From an uncultured Eggerthellaceae bacterium (GTDB lineage Bacteria > Actinomycetota > Coriobacteriia > Coriobacteriales > Eggerthellaceae): DNA of 56,780 nt. The notes beneath the pieces are model-generated. The model worked only from the letters and a program-made list of their open reading frames with translations. It searched no databases and was not told the DNA's origin. The stretch spans positions 1-56,780 of the forward strand of contig CAJUPL010000008.1 in NCBI GenBank assembly GCA_910588435.1, read 5' to 3'. Position 1 is the first letter of the stretch; each line of letters starts with the position of its first letter. The position numbers were made by a program, and so were the translations under genes. Below, in pieces: positions 39,603 through 49,630 of the stretch.

Positions 39603-41463
39603 GTGCGCGCTCCTCTTGCAAGCAGATGGCAGGCCCTGAAGGCGAACAGACCCCGCACGCAGAGCACGCCCCGAAGGTGCAATCCTCCGTGGTGATGCCC
39701 GCCAGCGCGCGCTTTCGCTCAAGCGCTAGGAAGCGCTTCGTGACGCCGGAGCTCACGTGATCCCAAGGAAGCGGGCCGTCCACATCAAGCGGGTCATGCG
39801 CCAAAGCCGCCATGTCCACACCTAAAGCGCTTGCGGCCTCATCCCACGCCTCTTGGCTGAAGTGCTCGGTCCATGCATCGAACCGCGCACCCCTCTTCCA
39901 CGCCTCTTCCACCAAAAGCGCTACATCCCTGCCACCACGCGACATCACAGCCTCCAGCAAGCTGGTCTTCGGCTCATGGTAGTCAACCTTGATGGCGCGG
40001 AACCTGGTTGCCTCGCGCACGATCTGCGCGCGCCTGCGCGCTTCCTCAGGAGGGATCTGCCCTTCCCACTGAAAGGGCGTATGCGCCTTCGGAACGAAGA
40101 CCGCAAGCGCCACCGTCATCTTGAGGCGCCCTCTATCCTCAGGCGGCGTGAGCTCGCGCATGATGCGGAATGCCTCAGTTGCAAGGCGCCCGATCTCTGC
40201 AACATCCTCATCCGTCTCCGTTGGCAGCCCGATCATGAAATAGAGCTTCACGCGCTGCCATCCTGCGTTGACTGCCGCACGCACAGCGCTCATCAGATCC
40301 TCTTCGGTGACGTTCTTGTTGATGACATCGCGCAAGCGCTGGCTCCCGGCCTCTGGCGCGAACGTGAGACCGCCTCGTCTCTGCCCGGCCACAGCATCTG
40401 CCATCTCCACGCCGAACGAATCAAGGCGCTGAGAGGGAACGGAGATGCGAACGCCTGACCCTTCAAGGCGCGCGTTCAGGTCTTGCAGGATCTGAGCGAT
40501 CTGCGAATGATCAGTGGTAGAGAGCGAGGTCAGGCTCACCTCTTCGTATCCTGTCCCCTCTATCCCCTCCATGACAGACTGGACGATATTCTCAGCTGAC
40601 CTCTCTCGAACGGGACGGTAGATCATGCCAGCTTGGCAGAACCTGCACCCCCTGGAGCAGCCCCTGAGCACTTCCACGTTCAAGCGGTCATGCACGCATT
40701 CCACGAATGGGACCACCATGTCTTCCCACCCAGAGCTGTCAGCGAACCCCTCGAACACGCGCTTCTCCACCCGTTCAGGAGCGCCGCTCATCGGCGTGAG
40801 CGCGCCATCTTGAAGCTCATAGAGCGCTGGCACGTATGTGCCCTCCACCTGCGACAGAGCGCGCAGGATATCAGCGCGCGGAGCACCCGATGCCCGCATG
40901 TCTCGGATGAGGCTCAGCACTTGAGGCACAGACTCTTCGCCCTCCCCTATGAGGATGGCATCGAAGGCGCGCGAGAAGGGCTCCGGATTGAATGCGCAAG
41001 GCCCACCGCCGATGACGATGGGGTCATCCTCTTCCCGTACATCCCACGTGATGGGGATGCGTCCCAGGTCCAATATCTCATATATGTTGGTTGCGCAGAG
41101 CTCATGCGGCAGCGTGATCCCTATGCAGTCGAACTCATGAAGAGGAGAAGTCCCCTCAAGCGAGAACATGGGAAGCCCGTGCGCACGCAGCGCATCTGCC
41201 ATGTCAGCGCCAGGCATGTAGGCGCGCTCAGCGCTCACGCCGGGCACCTGCTGTGCGCGGTTCACCAGTATGCGAACGGCTTGGTTGGCCTGGCCAAGCT
41301 CATAGGTATCTGGATAGATCATGCAGAACCCGAACGCATCGGGGTCTGGCACATGAGAGCCTATCTCAGCTCCCACATATCTTCCAGGCCGCTCAACGCT
41401 TCGAAGGAGCGGCGCTATGTCATCCCAGATGCAAGTGCGTGCCATGAGATCAGGCTCATGCAT
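39595..41463 (-). CDS. Radical SAM protein, TIGR03960 family
   Basis: A 622-residue radical SAM enzyme. An N-terminal B12-binding-like region (about 1-230, with MIYPDTYELGQAN and VIGGGPCAFNPEPF) precedes the radical SAM barrel with CSRGCRFCQAG, a CxxxCxxC motif binding [4Fe-4S] and SAM. A C-terminal cysteine cluster, CTFGACSACGVC, could hold a further cluster. The substrate is unknown; family members occur beside TIGR03936 proteins, as here. The ATG overlaps the stop of the DUF697 gene (ATGA), preceded by AAGGA; an internal ATG six codons later is an alternative. Confidence 0.9.
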   Translation of the reverse strand: MHEPDLMARTCIWDDIAPLLRSVERPGRYVGAEIGSHVPDPDAFGFCMIYPDTYELGQANQAVRILVNRAQQVPGVSAERAYMPGADMADALRAHGLPMFSLEGTSPLHEFDCIGITLPHELCATNIYEILDLGRIPITWDVREEDDPIVIGGGPCAFNPEPFSRAFDAILIGEGEESVPQVLSLIRDMRASGAPRADILRALSQVEGTYVPALYELQDGALTPMSGAPERVEKRVFEGFADSSGWEDMVVPFVECVHDRLNVEVLRGCSRGCRFCQAGMIYRPVRERSAENIVQSVMEGIEGTGYEEVSLTSLSTTDHSQIAQILQDLNARLEGSGVRISVPSQRLDSFGVEMADAVAGQRRGGLTFAPEAGSQRLRDVINKNVTEEDLMSAVRAAVNAGWQRVKLYFMIGLPTETDEDVAEIGRLATEAFRIMRELTPPEDRGRLKMTVALAVFVPKAHTPFQWEGQIPPEEARRRAQIVREATRFRAIKVDYHEPKTSLLEAVMSRGGRDVALLVEEAWKRGARFDAWTEHFSQEAWDEAASALGVDMAALAHDPLDVDGPLPWDHVSSGVTKRFLALERKRALAGITTEDCTFGACSACGVCSPSGPAICLQEERAHE

Positions 41464-42538
41464 CCTTGTTCGGCGTGACTATCTTCGTGAAGCCAGGAAC
41501 GCTGTCTGCAACCTTCGAGACCACCTTCTTGCCAACAGGGGACGCAGCTGCCTTGGCTGCAGCATCAACGGCACCATCACGGGCGGTCTGCAGGACCTTC
41601 GCCATCCCCACTATGTCTCCGCCGGCCTCGAAGTACTCAACAGCAGCGCGGCCCATGGCCTCAGTGGCGGCGAAGCCAACAGCGCCGCTGATGGCCCAAC
41701 CCGCGAACGGGATGAGCTTCGCACCCGCGCGCGCGATGCCGCGGGCCAGGAACGCTCCCCCAAGCACCGCCACCAGCTCACCCACGGATTCCTTCCCGAT
41801 GGGCTGGCCGTAGGCGGTTGCTATCTGGAGCACCATCTTGATCTGGTTCAATGTCATGATGGGCATGTCAGCGCCAGGCAGCACCGGCACGAATCCGATG
41901 GCAGCGTTCTGAAGAGACGTTGCAGAGATGGCATCGTTCGCAAGAGGGCGGCGAATGAACGGGAAGGAGAGCGCCATGGTCAAGCGCTTCTCGTGGCACG
42001 TTGTGATGACCCACTCGCCCATCCTTTGGGAGAGCAGCTTCAGTGTCTCCTCATCCAAAGCCACGGGGCCCTCATCTGTGAGGTCATCCACGCTAGCGCG
42101 CAGAGCGGGGATATAGGATGCCACCTTCTCCTGTATGGATCCCTTGAGCTTCACCGGTGACAAGATGTCCGCATGAGGCATGGGATATCCTGCCTCCTCC
42201 GCAATGGCGGCAGTGGCACCCGCATCATCTGTCACCACCATCACAGGAACGCCGGCATCCCTGATCTCACGTGCCAGCCTGCCCACATCAGGTGAATCTC
42301 CCGCCACGATCACCGCGAAGTCATCTCGCTCATGGCCTGGCGCGTAGCCCGCATCCAGATAGTTCACGGTCACGCGCGTCTTGGCGCTGGTGGACGCGTA
42401 ATCAGTCCGCACCTGCGCCGCCAGTTCCCCTGGAGCCGTGTCATCTATGAGCACAGCCACAGAGACCGGCACATCACGTACTGCCTGCATGTCCTTCGTT
42501 ATCTGCAAGACCCCACCGATGTCAACGGGAAGCGCCAT
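41456..42538 (-). CDS. DUF697 (YcjF-like) membrane-associated protein
   Basis: A 360-residue protein. The N-terminal 110 residues look like a response-regulator-like or Rossmann fold (FAVIVAGDSPDVGRLAREIRDAGVPVMVV). The C-terminal half carries the DUF697 signature MTLNQIKMVLQIATAYGQPIGKESVGELVAVLGGAFLARGIARAG with two hydrophobic helices, so membrane association is likely. DUF697 is often fused to GTPases; no GTPase motif is present here. I start at the second ATG (MALPVD), because AGGAG lies directly against the first. It follows rodA and overlaps the radical SAM gene. Function unknown. Confidence 0.75.
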   Translation of the reverse strand: MALPVDIGGVLQITKDMQAVRDVPVSVAVLIDDTAPGELAAQVRTDYASTSAKTRVTVNYLDAGYAPGHERDDFAVIVAGDSPDVGRLAREIRDAGVPVMVVTDDAGATAAIAEEAGYPMPHADILSPVKLKGSIQEKVASYIPALRASVDDLTDEGPVALDEETLKLLSQRMGEWVITTCHEKRLTMALSFPFIRRPLANDAISATSLQNAAIGFVPVLPGADMPIMTLNQIKMVLQIATAYGQPIGKESVGELVAVLGGAFLARGIARAGAKLIPFAGWAISGAVGFAATEAMGRAAVEYFEAGGDIVGMAKVLQTARDGAVDAAAKAAASPVGKKVVSKVADSVPGFTKIVTPNKDA

Positions 42539-42552
42539 GATCATCTCCTGCC

Positions 42553-43761
42553 TTAAGGATGCCTCTCATGTGAGTATACAGATGATATCAGTCCCAGCAT
42601 TGCGAAGTTCACCATCATGAATGATGAGCCATAGCTCACGAACGGGAGCGGGATGCCCGTGATGGGCATGAGCCCACAGCACATCCCGATGTTCTCCAGG
42701 ATCTGGAAGAGCCACATGCCCACTATGGCGCAGACGATCAGCATTCCGAACAGGTTCCCGCACGTGCGCGCTATGTGGATGCTGATGGCTATCAAGGCTG
42801 CGTAGAGCGCGATCAGCAAGATGACGCCAACGAATCCCATCTCCTCTGCAAGCACGCAGAAGATGAAGTCAGTGGGCGCCTCGGGCAAGAAGCCCAAGGA
42901 TGACTGTGTGGATGAGCCTATGCCCTTGCCCATGAGGCCGCCGGAGCCGATGGCGATCATGGCCTGCTTCAGGTTGTACCCCTCATCCGTGGTTGAGAGG
43001 GAATCCTGGTTCATGAAGACGAACAGGCGGTTTCGCTGATAGTTCTTGAGCAGCCTGTATTCCCACGTGCCGTCAGCTGTCTGGTACTTCAGCACCTCAT
43101 CCACTGCGAACACGCACGCGATGGCCGCGATGAACAGCGCAAGCGTGATGAGCAGCAAGCGCAAGCGCGCGCCTCCCATGACCAGCACCACCGCAGATAT
43201 GAACAGATACACCAGCCCCGTTCCAAGGTCAGGCTGCGTCATGATGCATAGGAACGGGACCAACAGCAGTCCCACGCACTTGCAGTACTCACGCACGTCA
43301 TCCAACCGCCCGTTGTATTTGGCCAGCAAGCTTGCGGCGAACAGCACCACTGTCACCTTCGCGAACTCACCAGGTTGGACCTGCATGCCTATGTAGATCC
43401 ACGATGTGGCGCCCATGACCGTGCGCCCTATCACGGGCAGATGCGGGGACAGGATCAAGATCACGCATATGATCAGCAGCGGATAGGTCATGGCACCGAA
43501 GCGCCGGTAGTCGAATGCCCAAAGCCCAGCCATGGCAGCGATGCCGATGGCCACTCCCACAAGCTGCCTTGAGAAGGAGTAATCATCATCGAACTGCACT
43601 GCTGACCAGCATATCAGCAGCCCGAAAGCCACCAGTGCCGCGCTCACCAAGAGCAGCGGCCAGCAGATCACAGATGAGAGCCTGAGCTTGCGCTTGCCCT
43701 TGGGGCTTGCGTCAGCCAGCGGATCCCCGAAGCTCACCGTATCTATCTGAGGGAGCGGCAT
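42553..43761 (-). CDS. rodA: RodA peptidoglycan polymerase (SEDS family)
   Basis: A 402-residue SEDS glycosyltransferase with about ten membrane helices that polymerises glycan strands during cell elongation. Family signatures include GVAIGIAAMAGLWAFDYR, MQVQPGEFAKVTVVLFAASLLAKY, TQPDLGTGLVYLFI with the catalytic aspartate region, FLPEAPTDFIFCVLAEEMGFVG and LPITGIPLPFVSYGSS-like GLMPITGIPLPFVSYGSSFM near the C terminus. The gene starts four bases after mrdA, its cognate transpeptidase, and belongs to the mreBCD-mrdA-rodA run. Confidence 0.95.
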   Translation of the reverse strand: MPLPQIDTVSFGDPLADASPKGKRKLRLSSVICWPLLLVSAALVAFGLLICWSAVQFDDDYSFSRQLVGVAIGIAAMAGLWAFDYRRFGAMTYPLLIICVILILSPHLPVIGRTVMGATSWIYIGMQVQPGEFAKVTVVLFAASLLAKYNGRLDDVREYCKCVGLLLVPFLCIMTQPDLGTGLVYLFISAVVLVMGGARLRLLLITLALFIAAIACVFAVDEVLKYQTADGTWEYRLLKNYQRNRLFVFMNQDSLSTTDEGYNLKQAMIAIGSGGLMGKGIGSSTQSSLGFLPEAPTDFIFCVLAEEMGFVGVILLIALYAALIAISIHIARTCGNLFGMLIVCAIVGMWLFQILENIGMCCGLMPITGIPLPFVSYGSSFMMVNFAMLGLISSVYSHERHP

Positions 43762-43765
43762 GGCT

Positions 43766-45919
43766 CTAATCCGTCCTTGATCCGCCGGCGCTCTTCACGG
43801 CAACCGACCTGCCAGAAGAGCCGGAGATGGATGCCACCTCAAGCGTTTCCGCATCCTCACCCTCGCCCTTGAACAGCGCGCCCAAGACGCGAGCCACTAT
43901 GGGGCCTGCGAACTCAGCACCGCTCCTGCCCTCTTCCAAGATGCAAGCCACTACATACTTGGGATCATCATAGGGCGCATATGCCACGAACCATGCATCG
44001 TCTTGGCGATCCGTATGCTCAGATGTGCCTGACTTTCCCGCAGCATCCAAACCTTGTGCAGCGAATGACGGCCAAGCGTCATGGCTCTCTGAGATCATGT
44101 CATGCAAGGATTCGCGAACGTATTCCAGGTCCTCTTGGTTGACGTCGGGGTGCCCTATCACCTCAGGCTCTGCGGTCACCACCACATCCCCGTCAGAGTT
44201 CCTGATCTCCTTCATGACGTGGGGCTTCATCAGATCGCCGGTGGCTATCGCACCATATGCCATGGCAAGCTGCAGGGGCGTTATGAGCACGTCTCCCTGT
44301 CCGATGATCATATTCGTGTAGTCACCGCCGCGCCAATAGGCCTCAGATGGCACGTTTCGCCAATGCTCCTGCTTCCACTCAGGCGTTGGGATGCGCCCGG
44401 CTGACTCATCAGGCAGATCCACGCCTGTGGGATTGCCGAAGCGGAACTGCGCGAGGTAATCCTGGAGAGCTGTTTCTGACACCTCGCCAGTGCCCTCAGG
44501 CCCGTGGTCATAGAACGCCTTCGCTATCTCATAGAAGACCACGTCACATGAATTCACGATGCCATCGTGCAGGTCCATGAAGCCATGCCCCGAATGCAGC
44601 CAGCACTTCTGGATGTCACCGCTGCCAAAGCCATCCCACGCGCCGCCGCATTCCCACTCCATCTCATAATCCGCATATCCGTGGTGGAGCCCTGCCAGTG
44701 AGGTGAATGCCTTGAAGGTTGACGCGGGCGCGTATTGGCCGTTCACCACGCGGTTCACCATGGGCGCGTTCGACTCATCTGTGTTGTACAGATCCCAGAT
44801 GTCCTGCGGGATCCCGTTCGTGAAGTAGCTTGGGTCGAATGTTGGATAGCTTGCCATCACAGGTATGGAGCCATCCTTCACGTTCATGGCCACGATGGCG
44901 CCACCAACGCCAACACCTGTGCCGATGTCCCCCAAAGGCGCTATGCGCTCCGCGAGCACTTGATCGGCGACGCTTTGGGCATAGGCGTCAATGGTGAGAT
45001 GCAGGTCAGATCCCTTCTCAGGCATCGTCTCACCCACAACGGCAACGACGTTTCCCTTCGCATCCACCATCATGCGACGCTCACCCTGATCTCCTGACAA
45101 GATGCCGTCATAGGTGAGCTCAACGCCGCTCTTGCCAACAGAGTCAGTGCTCTGGATGTTGCGGCCGAATCCAGCTTGTGCAAGCTCATCATCGGTTGGA
45201 GAGCCCGTGTATCCCAGAACGTGAGCCGCCAATCCACCATGAGGATATTCGCGAACGGTGCGCGTCTCACAGCTGATCCCCGAGAAGGCGTCAGCATGCT
45301 CCGCAATGAATGCAACATCGCGCAGGCGCACATCCTCTGCCACCACTCGCTGGCTCTGAGCACCACCTGCTGCATCCTTTATGCGCTGCGAGACTATCGG
45401 GGCTGGGATGCCCAGCACGGCTGCCAGGCGCATGATGACGTCTTGGTCATCGGCCACCTTAGGGTCTGCCAGGACGGTCTGGCTTGACCTGTTGGTCACC
45501 AGCTCACGCCCGCGAACGTCATAGATGCATCCTCTAGGCGCTGGCGTGGACGTGGTGGTGAGGAGGTTATCCTGCGCTTCCTCAGCGTATCCCTTGCCGC
45601 TCTTCACTTGAAGGGACCATATCCTTGCCGTCAGAGCCGCGAACACACCCGCCGCAAGCGCCCCTAGCGCATAGAAGCGCTTCGAGGAGGAGTCCTGCAC
45701 TTTGGCAGAGGCCCCGCCAGAGGCAACCTTCACATCCTTGGCACCGTCATTGCCGCCCTGGGCCTCATCAAGCCCAACCTTCACGTTCGTGAGCTCACGG
45801 CCAAGGGCATCCTCGGTGGCGGATGAGTCTGACGCCTTGTTGCGCATGGTGAGATAGATGAGAACCGCTCCCACCAATATGACTGCAGTTATGATGCCTG
45901 CTATCAAGGCTACGGTCAT
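43766..45919 (-). CDS. mrdA: Penicillin-binding protein 2 (elongation transpeptidase)
   Basis: A 717-residue class B PBP that cross-links peptidoglycan with RodA. One N-terminal membrane helix (residues 3-23) is followed, unusually, by an 80-residue polar segment and a second hydrophobic stretch (RFYALGALAAGVFAALTARIW, about 82-102), so topology may differ from textbook PBP2. The pedestal domain spans about 110-330. The transpeptidase domain has the active serine in ASTFKAF (SxxK), SCD in GIVNSCDVVFYE as SxN-type motif, and KSGTSE as the KTG-type motif. AAGGACGC precedes the ATG. Its gene lies between mreD and rodA. Confidence 0.95.
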   Translation of the reverse strand: MTVALIAGIITAVILVGAVLIYLTMRNKASDSSATEDALGRELTNVKVGLDEAQGGNDGAKDVKVASGGASAKVQDSSSKRFYALGALAAGVFAALTARIWSLQVKSGKGYAEEAQDNLLTTTSTPAPRGCIYDVRGRELVTNRSSQTVLADPKVADDQDVIMRLAAVLGIPAPIVSQRIKDAAGGAQSQRVVAEDVRLRDVAFIAEHADAFSGISCETRTVREYPHGGLAAHVLGYTGSPTDDELAQAGFGRNIQSTDSVGKSGVELTYDGILSGDQGERRMMVDAKGNVVAVVGETMPEKGSDLHLTIDAYAQSVADQVLAERIAPLGDIGTGVGVGGAIVAMNVKDGSIPVMASYPTFDPSYFTNGIPQDIWDLYNTDESNAPMVNRVVNGQYAPASTFKAFTSLAGLHHGYADYEMEWECGGAWDGFGSGDIQKCWLHSGHGFMDLHDGIVNSCDVVFYEIAKAFYDHGPEGTGEVSETALQDYLAQFRFGNPTGVDLPDESAGRIPTPEWKQEHWRNVPSEAYWRGGDYTNMIIGQGDVLITPLQLAMAYGAIATGDLMKPHVMKEIRNSDGDVVVTAEPEVIGHPDVNQEDLEYVRESLHDMISESHDAWPSFAAQGLDAAGKSGTSEHTDRQDDAWFVAYAPYDDPKYVVACILEEGRSGAEFAGPIVARVLGALFKGEGEDAETLEVASISGSSGRSVAVKSAGGSRTD

Positions 45920-45949
45920 TTGCGTCCTTCTTGCGAAACGAAGCCCGCT

Positions 45950-46462
45950 CTATCCGATGGAGGTCATCTCCTGATCCTGAGCGGATAGGCGAAGCGCAAG
46001 CCTCACCAGCGGGTAGAACACTATTGCGAACACGGTATCATAGAGCCACATGGGAAGCGCCCTATACAGCAAAGCCTCCCCCAAACCAACATCCCAGCCG
46101 CATGTCACGCAAAGGAGCGCATAGAGCGCGGACGCCAGGAGCGCCATGGCGCATATGAACGCAAGGGCCTGCGGCCAGGAATCATTCCCAAGATGATCCA
46201 TGAGATATGCCAGAGCAGTGCAAGCGGCCAATGTGAGCACGGCATAGCCTCCAACAGGGCCAGAACCCAGGAGGTCATAGGAAAGGCCCATCAGGAATGG
46301 CATGACGCATGCGCCACGCTTCCCCGTGGCTGCGATGAATGATATGGCGAAAGCGAAGCAGATGTTGGGCGTGACATCGTTGATAGCAAGGTAAGGAGCT
46401 ATGAGCGCCTGCAAGAGGAACGCTATGACAGCCCCGATGACCTCAGTGGCAACGTTCGCCAT
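45950..46462 (-). CDS. mreD: Rod-shape protein MreD
   Basis: A 170-residue integral membrane protein with about five helices, part of the elongasome that links MreB to wall synthesis. Sequence conservation in MreD is low; the size, hydrophobic profile and position between mreC and mrdA identify it. ATG overlaps the mreC stop by one base (TGATG), indicating coupled translation. Confidence 0.88.
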   Translation of the reverse strand: MANVATEVIGAVIAFLLQALIAPYLAINDVTPNICFAFAISFIAATGKRGACVMPFLMGLSYDLLGSGPVGGYAVLTLAACTALAYLMDHLGNDSWPQALAFICAMALLASALYALLCVTCGWDVGLGEALLYRALPMWLYDTVFAIVFYPLVRLALRLSAQDQEMTSIG

Positions 46463-47409
46463 CAGCCTTGGCTCCCGTCATCAGACGTGGGGGCCGCTGC
46501 TCCTTCATCACCACCATCGCTTTGGCCTTGATCGCCCTCTTGAGCATCTGTTGCGCGCTTGATGACAGATGCAGACTGGCTTGCGCTGAATACCACTGTG
46601 ACCTCTTCCAAGGACCTGGCCTCCTCATTGGGAGCCACCACTATGACGCGCGTGCCGTCATTGGCATTGCCTTCAACGCGGACCACCGTGCCTATGAGCA
46701 GCCCCTTGACGAAGCTGCCGCCAAGACCGCTGGTGAGGATGACGTCCCCTTGGCTCACCTGGTCGGACTCGTCCACATTCTCAAGATGCAGCGCTCCTGT
46801 CAGAGAGCCGCGCACGATCCCCTCAACTCGGCTGGATTGCACGAGCGAAGCCACGCCTGAATTGGGGTCAGTGAGCAGGCGGACCACAGATGAGGAGGGG
46901 TTCGCTTCCACCACCTGTCCGATGACGCCCGCAGGGCCCATCACAGTGAGCCCCACCCCAACACCCTCTTCGGTCCCCGCATCTATGGTGACGGTCTGAT
47001 TCCACGCATCCGTTGAGCGCCCGATGACGCGAGCAGTGACGCCCTCCATCTTGTAGACGTCCTTCATCTCCAGAAGATCATGCAGCCGCTCAGCCTCCAG
47101 CCTGTATTCCTCAGCTTGGGTGAGGAGGCGCGTGAGCTCTTCGTTGCGCTCCTTGAGCGCAGATAGCGTGCCTTCATCTGCCGTAGCGTCCGCCACAGCG
47201 TCAGAGGCCGCGTCCATAGCAGCTCCCGCATTGGCGCTCACTGACTGCGCGGGTGCCACCATGGAATGCACTTGCTGCTGCAGCTTGTGAAGGGGGCCGC
47301 CATCCCCTTCTATGGCATACACGGCCACAAGTGCTATGCCCAAGATGACAAGGGCGCCGCCTATGATGCGCCAGAGCCTGGTGTTGCGTTCTTGGAGGTT
47401 GAAAGCCAA
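46462..47409 (-). CDS. mreC: Rod-shape protein MreC
   Basis: A 315-residue bitopic membrane protein that scaffolds the elongation complex outside the membrane. One N-terminal helix (about 13-33), a coiled coil (about 75-112, ALKERNEELTRLLTQAEEYRLEAERLHDLLEM), and the beta-rich MreC core (about 120-275) with VIGRSTDAWNQTVTIDAGTEEGVGVGLTV and GDVILTSGLGGSFVKGLLIGTV are visible. The tail is Asp/Gly/Ser-rich. The start is TTG. It follows mreB by 31 bases. Confidence 0.93.
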   Translation of the reverse strand: MAFNLQERNTRLWRIIGGALVILGIALVAVYAIEGDGGPLHKLQQQVHSMVAPAQSVSANAGAAMDAASDAVADATADEGTLSALKERNEELTRLLTQAEEYRLEAERLHDLLEMKDVYKMEGVTARVIGRSTDAWNQTVTIDAGTEEGVGVGLTVMGPAGVIGQVVEANPSSSVVRLLTDPNSGVASLVQSSRVEGIVRGSLTGALHLENVDESDQVSQGDVILTSGLGGSFVKGLLIGTVVRVEGNANDGTRVIVVAPNEEARSLEEVTVVFSASQSASVIKRATDAQEGDQGQSDGGDEGAAAPTSDDGSQG

Positions 47410-47440
47410 CTTTGCCTATCTGCCGAATGCTCCTGCGCTG

Positions 47441-48496
47441 CTACTTCGAGCGCATGAGCGTTTGGCGAAGGGCGGTAGGCGTCTCTAGCACCTTGAGGCA
47501 TCCAGACACAACATTGGTGAGAGCCGTCTCAGATACCCAAACGGGGATCTCAAGCTGATCGGTCAGATACCTGTCCAGCCCGGACAAGAGCCCGCCACCT
47601 CCCGTGAGGAGGATGCCGTTCTGGATGATGTCAGATGCAAGGTCTGGATTGGTGGTCTTGAAGGTGTCCTTGATGTGGAGGACCATCTCCTCTATGGGTG
47701 CCTGCAAAGCTGCACGAACATCCTCAGACTGGATGGTCACCTCTTTGGGCTGTTCGGTGTATACGTCCTGACCAGAGATGATCATGTCACGCTCACGGCC
47801 ATCTTCGAACGGGAGCACGCTGCCTATCTTGATCTTGATGACCTCTGCGGTGCGCTCACCTATCTTGATTCCAAGCAGATCGCGAAGATGCATAGCGATA
47901 GCCTCATCAAGGCGATTTCCAGCAAGGCGCAGGGATGATGATGACACGATGCCGCCAAGGGAGATGACAGCAACCTCAGTAGTGCCGCCGCCGATGTCCA
48001 CCACCATGGACCCAGTTGGCTCTGTGACCGGGAGGTCAGCGCCCATTGCGGCTGCCATGGGCTCTTCGATCAAGTATGCCTGCTTGGCACCTGCCTGTAT
48101 GGCCGCTTCGAACACGGCGCGCTTCTCAACGCTGGTTGCACCGCACGGGATGCAGATCACGATCCTTGGCTTAGCCTGCCAGGGATACTTGCGCTCAGAT
48201 GCCTTGTTTATGAATGCAGAGAGCATTGCTTCGGTCACATCGTAGTCAGCGATGACGCCATCCTTCAGCGGATGCTCTGCGCTGAATGCATCGGGGGTGT
48301 GGTTGATCATGTTCTTGGCCTCATGGCCAACAGCCAGCACCCTATGGGTGCTCTTCTCTATGGCAACCACCGAAGGCTCATTGATGACGATGCCTTCGCC
48401 CGTTATGGCAACGAGCGTGTTCGCAGTGCCAAGGTCTATGGCCATATCCGTGGCCATATTCCCTCCCAGCCCTGAGAACCTATCAAGAAACGCCAT
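47441..48496 (-). CDS. mreB: Rod-shape determining actin homologue MreB
   Basis: A 351-residue actin-fold ATPase that forms filaments under the membrane and guides lateral wall growth. Phosphate 1 motif IDLGTANTLV, phosphate 2 motif VVDIGGGTTEVAVIS and the adenosine motif ILLTGGGGLL are all present. I start at MAFLDRF, because the six upstream codons begin with TTG and contain the GGGAG/AGGA ribosome-binding region. It is the first gene of the mreBCD-mrdA-rodA run. Confidence 0.97.
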   Translation of the reverse strand: MAFLDRFSGLGGNMATDMAIDLGTANTLVAITGEGIVINEPSVVAIEKSTHRVLAVGHEAKNMINHTPDAFSAEHPLKDGVIADYDVTEAMLSAFINKASERKYPWQAKPRIVICIPCGATSVEKRAVFEAAIQAGAKQAYLIEEPMAAAMGADLPVTEPTGSMVVDIGGGTTEVAVISLGGIVSSSSLRLAGNRLDEAIAMHLRDLLGIKIGERTAEVIKIKIGSVLPFEDGRERDMIISGQDVYTEQPKEVTIQSEDVRAALQAPIEEMVLHIKDTFKTTNPDLASDIIQNGILLTGGGGLLSGLDRYLTDQLEIPVWVSETALTNVVSGCLKVLETPTALRQTLMRSK

Positions 48497-48555
48497 TGAG
48501 TCCTGCTCCCTCAAACCATTTGCGTACAGTCGTTTGAGGATTGTAACATAGGCCT

Positions 48556-49476
48556 TTACTCGCCAAGCCGTGCTCTCGGGTGAGCTGCCATGTACTCCTC
48601 TGTGAGATGCTGTCTGTCAACGTGTGTGTAGATCTGCGTGGTGGATATGTCGGAGTGACCCAGGATCTCCTGGATCACGCGAAGGTCCGCGCCACCGTTC
48701 AGCATATGCGTTGCGAACGAGTGGCGAAGGGTGTGCGGGTGCAGGTCCTCAAGCCCTGCCGCCCTTCCAGCCGCCCCCACTATGTTGAAGATGCCCTGGC
48801 GCGTCAGGCGCCGTCCCCGCATGTTCAGAAAGACCGCTTTCATGTCCTCCTGCCTTGGCGCCTTCGCACGCATTGACAGTGATGCCCGCGCGCTTCCCAT
48901 GTACTTGCCCAGCATCTTGAGGGCTGTGCCCGATATGGGTACCATGCGCTCCTTCTGACCTTTGCCGAACACGCGCAAGAACCCCTCTTCCAAGAATACG
49001 TCTTGCACTGACAGCCCGCTTGCCTCCCCTGCGCGTATGCCGCATCCGTAGAGCACCTCCATGAGCGCGCGGTCGCGCACCTCTTGCGGCTCCTCCCCGT
49101 CCATGAGGTCCAGCATCTTGCACGCGTCCTCAACTGAGATGACATCCGGCAGCACATCCGGCATCTTGGGGCTGCGAACGGGCTTGGTTGGGTCTAGCTG
49201 GCAGTAACCTTCGCTCAAACAGAACTTATGGAACCCCTTGACGGCGGACATGCGACGCCTCACCGTTGAAGGCGCTGCACCTTCCTTGAACAGCAACTGC
49301 TGGAAGCTTGAGACATCCTCATCGGTCACGTCCGCTGGAGTGGACTTGGATGCGCCCTTCAAGTGCTCAAGGTATCTGGACATGTCGCGCTCATATGCTG
49401 CAAGGGAGTTCTTCGCCAGTCCGCGCTCGATGCGCAGATACAGCATGTACTCAGATATGGCCTCATCGATCGTCAT
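48556..49476 (-). CDS. xerD: Site-specific tyrosine recombinase XerD
   Basis: A 306-residue recombinase that resolves chromosome dimers at dif together with XerC. The N-terminal SAM-like DNA-binding domain (about 5-90) precedes the catalytic domain. Catalytic residues are visible: Arg in GCGIRAGEASGL, Lys in the FGKGQKER region, His and Arg in HPHTLRHSFATHML, His in LGHSDISTTQIYTH with the nucleophilic tyrosine in IYTH. I start at the second ATG (MTIDEA), spaced eight bases from AAGG. It lies upstream of mreB on the same strand and is a housekeeping recombinase, not a sign of a mobile element. Confidence 0.92.
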   Translation of the reverse strand: MTIDEAISEYMLYLRIERGLAKNSLAAYERDMSRYLEHLKGASKSTPADVTDEDVSSFQQLLFKEGAAPSTVRRRMSAVKGFHKFCLSEGYCQLDPTKPVRSPKMPDVLPDVISVEDACKMLDLMDGEEPQEVRDRALMEVLYGCGIRAGEASGLSVQDVFLEEGFLRVFGKGQKERMVPISGTALKMLGKYMGSARASLSMRAKAPRQEDMKAVFLNMRGRRLTRQGIFNIVGAAGRAAGLEDLHPHTLRHSFATHMLNGGADLRVIQEILGHSDISTTQIYTHVDRQHLTEEYMAAHPRARLGE

Positions 49477-49586
49477 GGGCATACCTTATCGCTCATCGTG
49501 ATGCTCTAGCTCGTGAATGTCTGAGATCACCCAAAAGATGCTCTCAAGCCAAGCGATGATTTACAGCATCGAAACAGATGCGCATA

Positions 49587-49592
49587 TATAAT
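49587..49592 (+). promoter_or_regulatory. -10 box of the DUF1846 gene
   Basis: A perfect TATAAT lies 39 bases before the DUF1846 ATG in the intergenic space divergent from xerD. No good -35 hexamer is seen at 16-18 bases, so strength is uncertain. Confidence 0.45.
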
Positions 49593-49630
49593 CACATGTC
49601 ATAGGTTGTTCCATACCGCAAGGAGTCTTG

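Noticed and set aside
48556..49476. Tyrosine recombinase as sign of an integrated element
   Set aside because: Sequence and position before mreB fit housekeeping XerD; no attachment-site duplication or phage genes are nearby.
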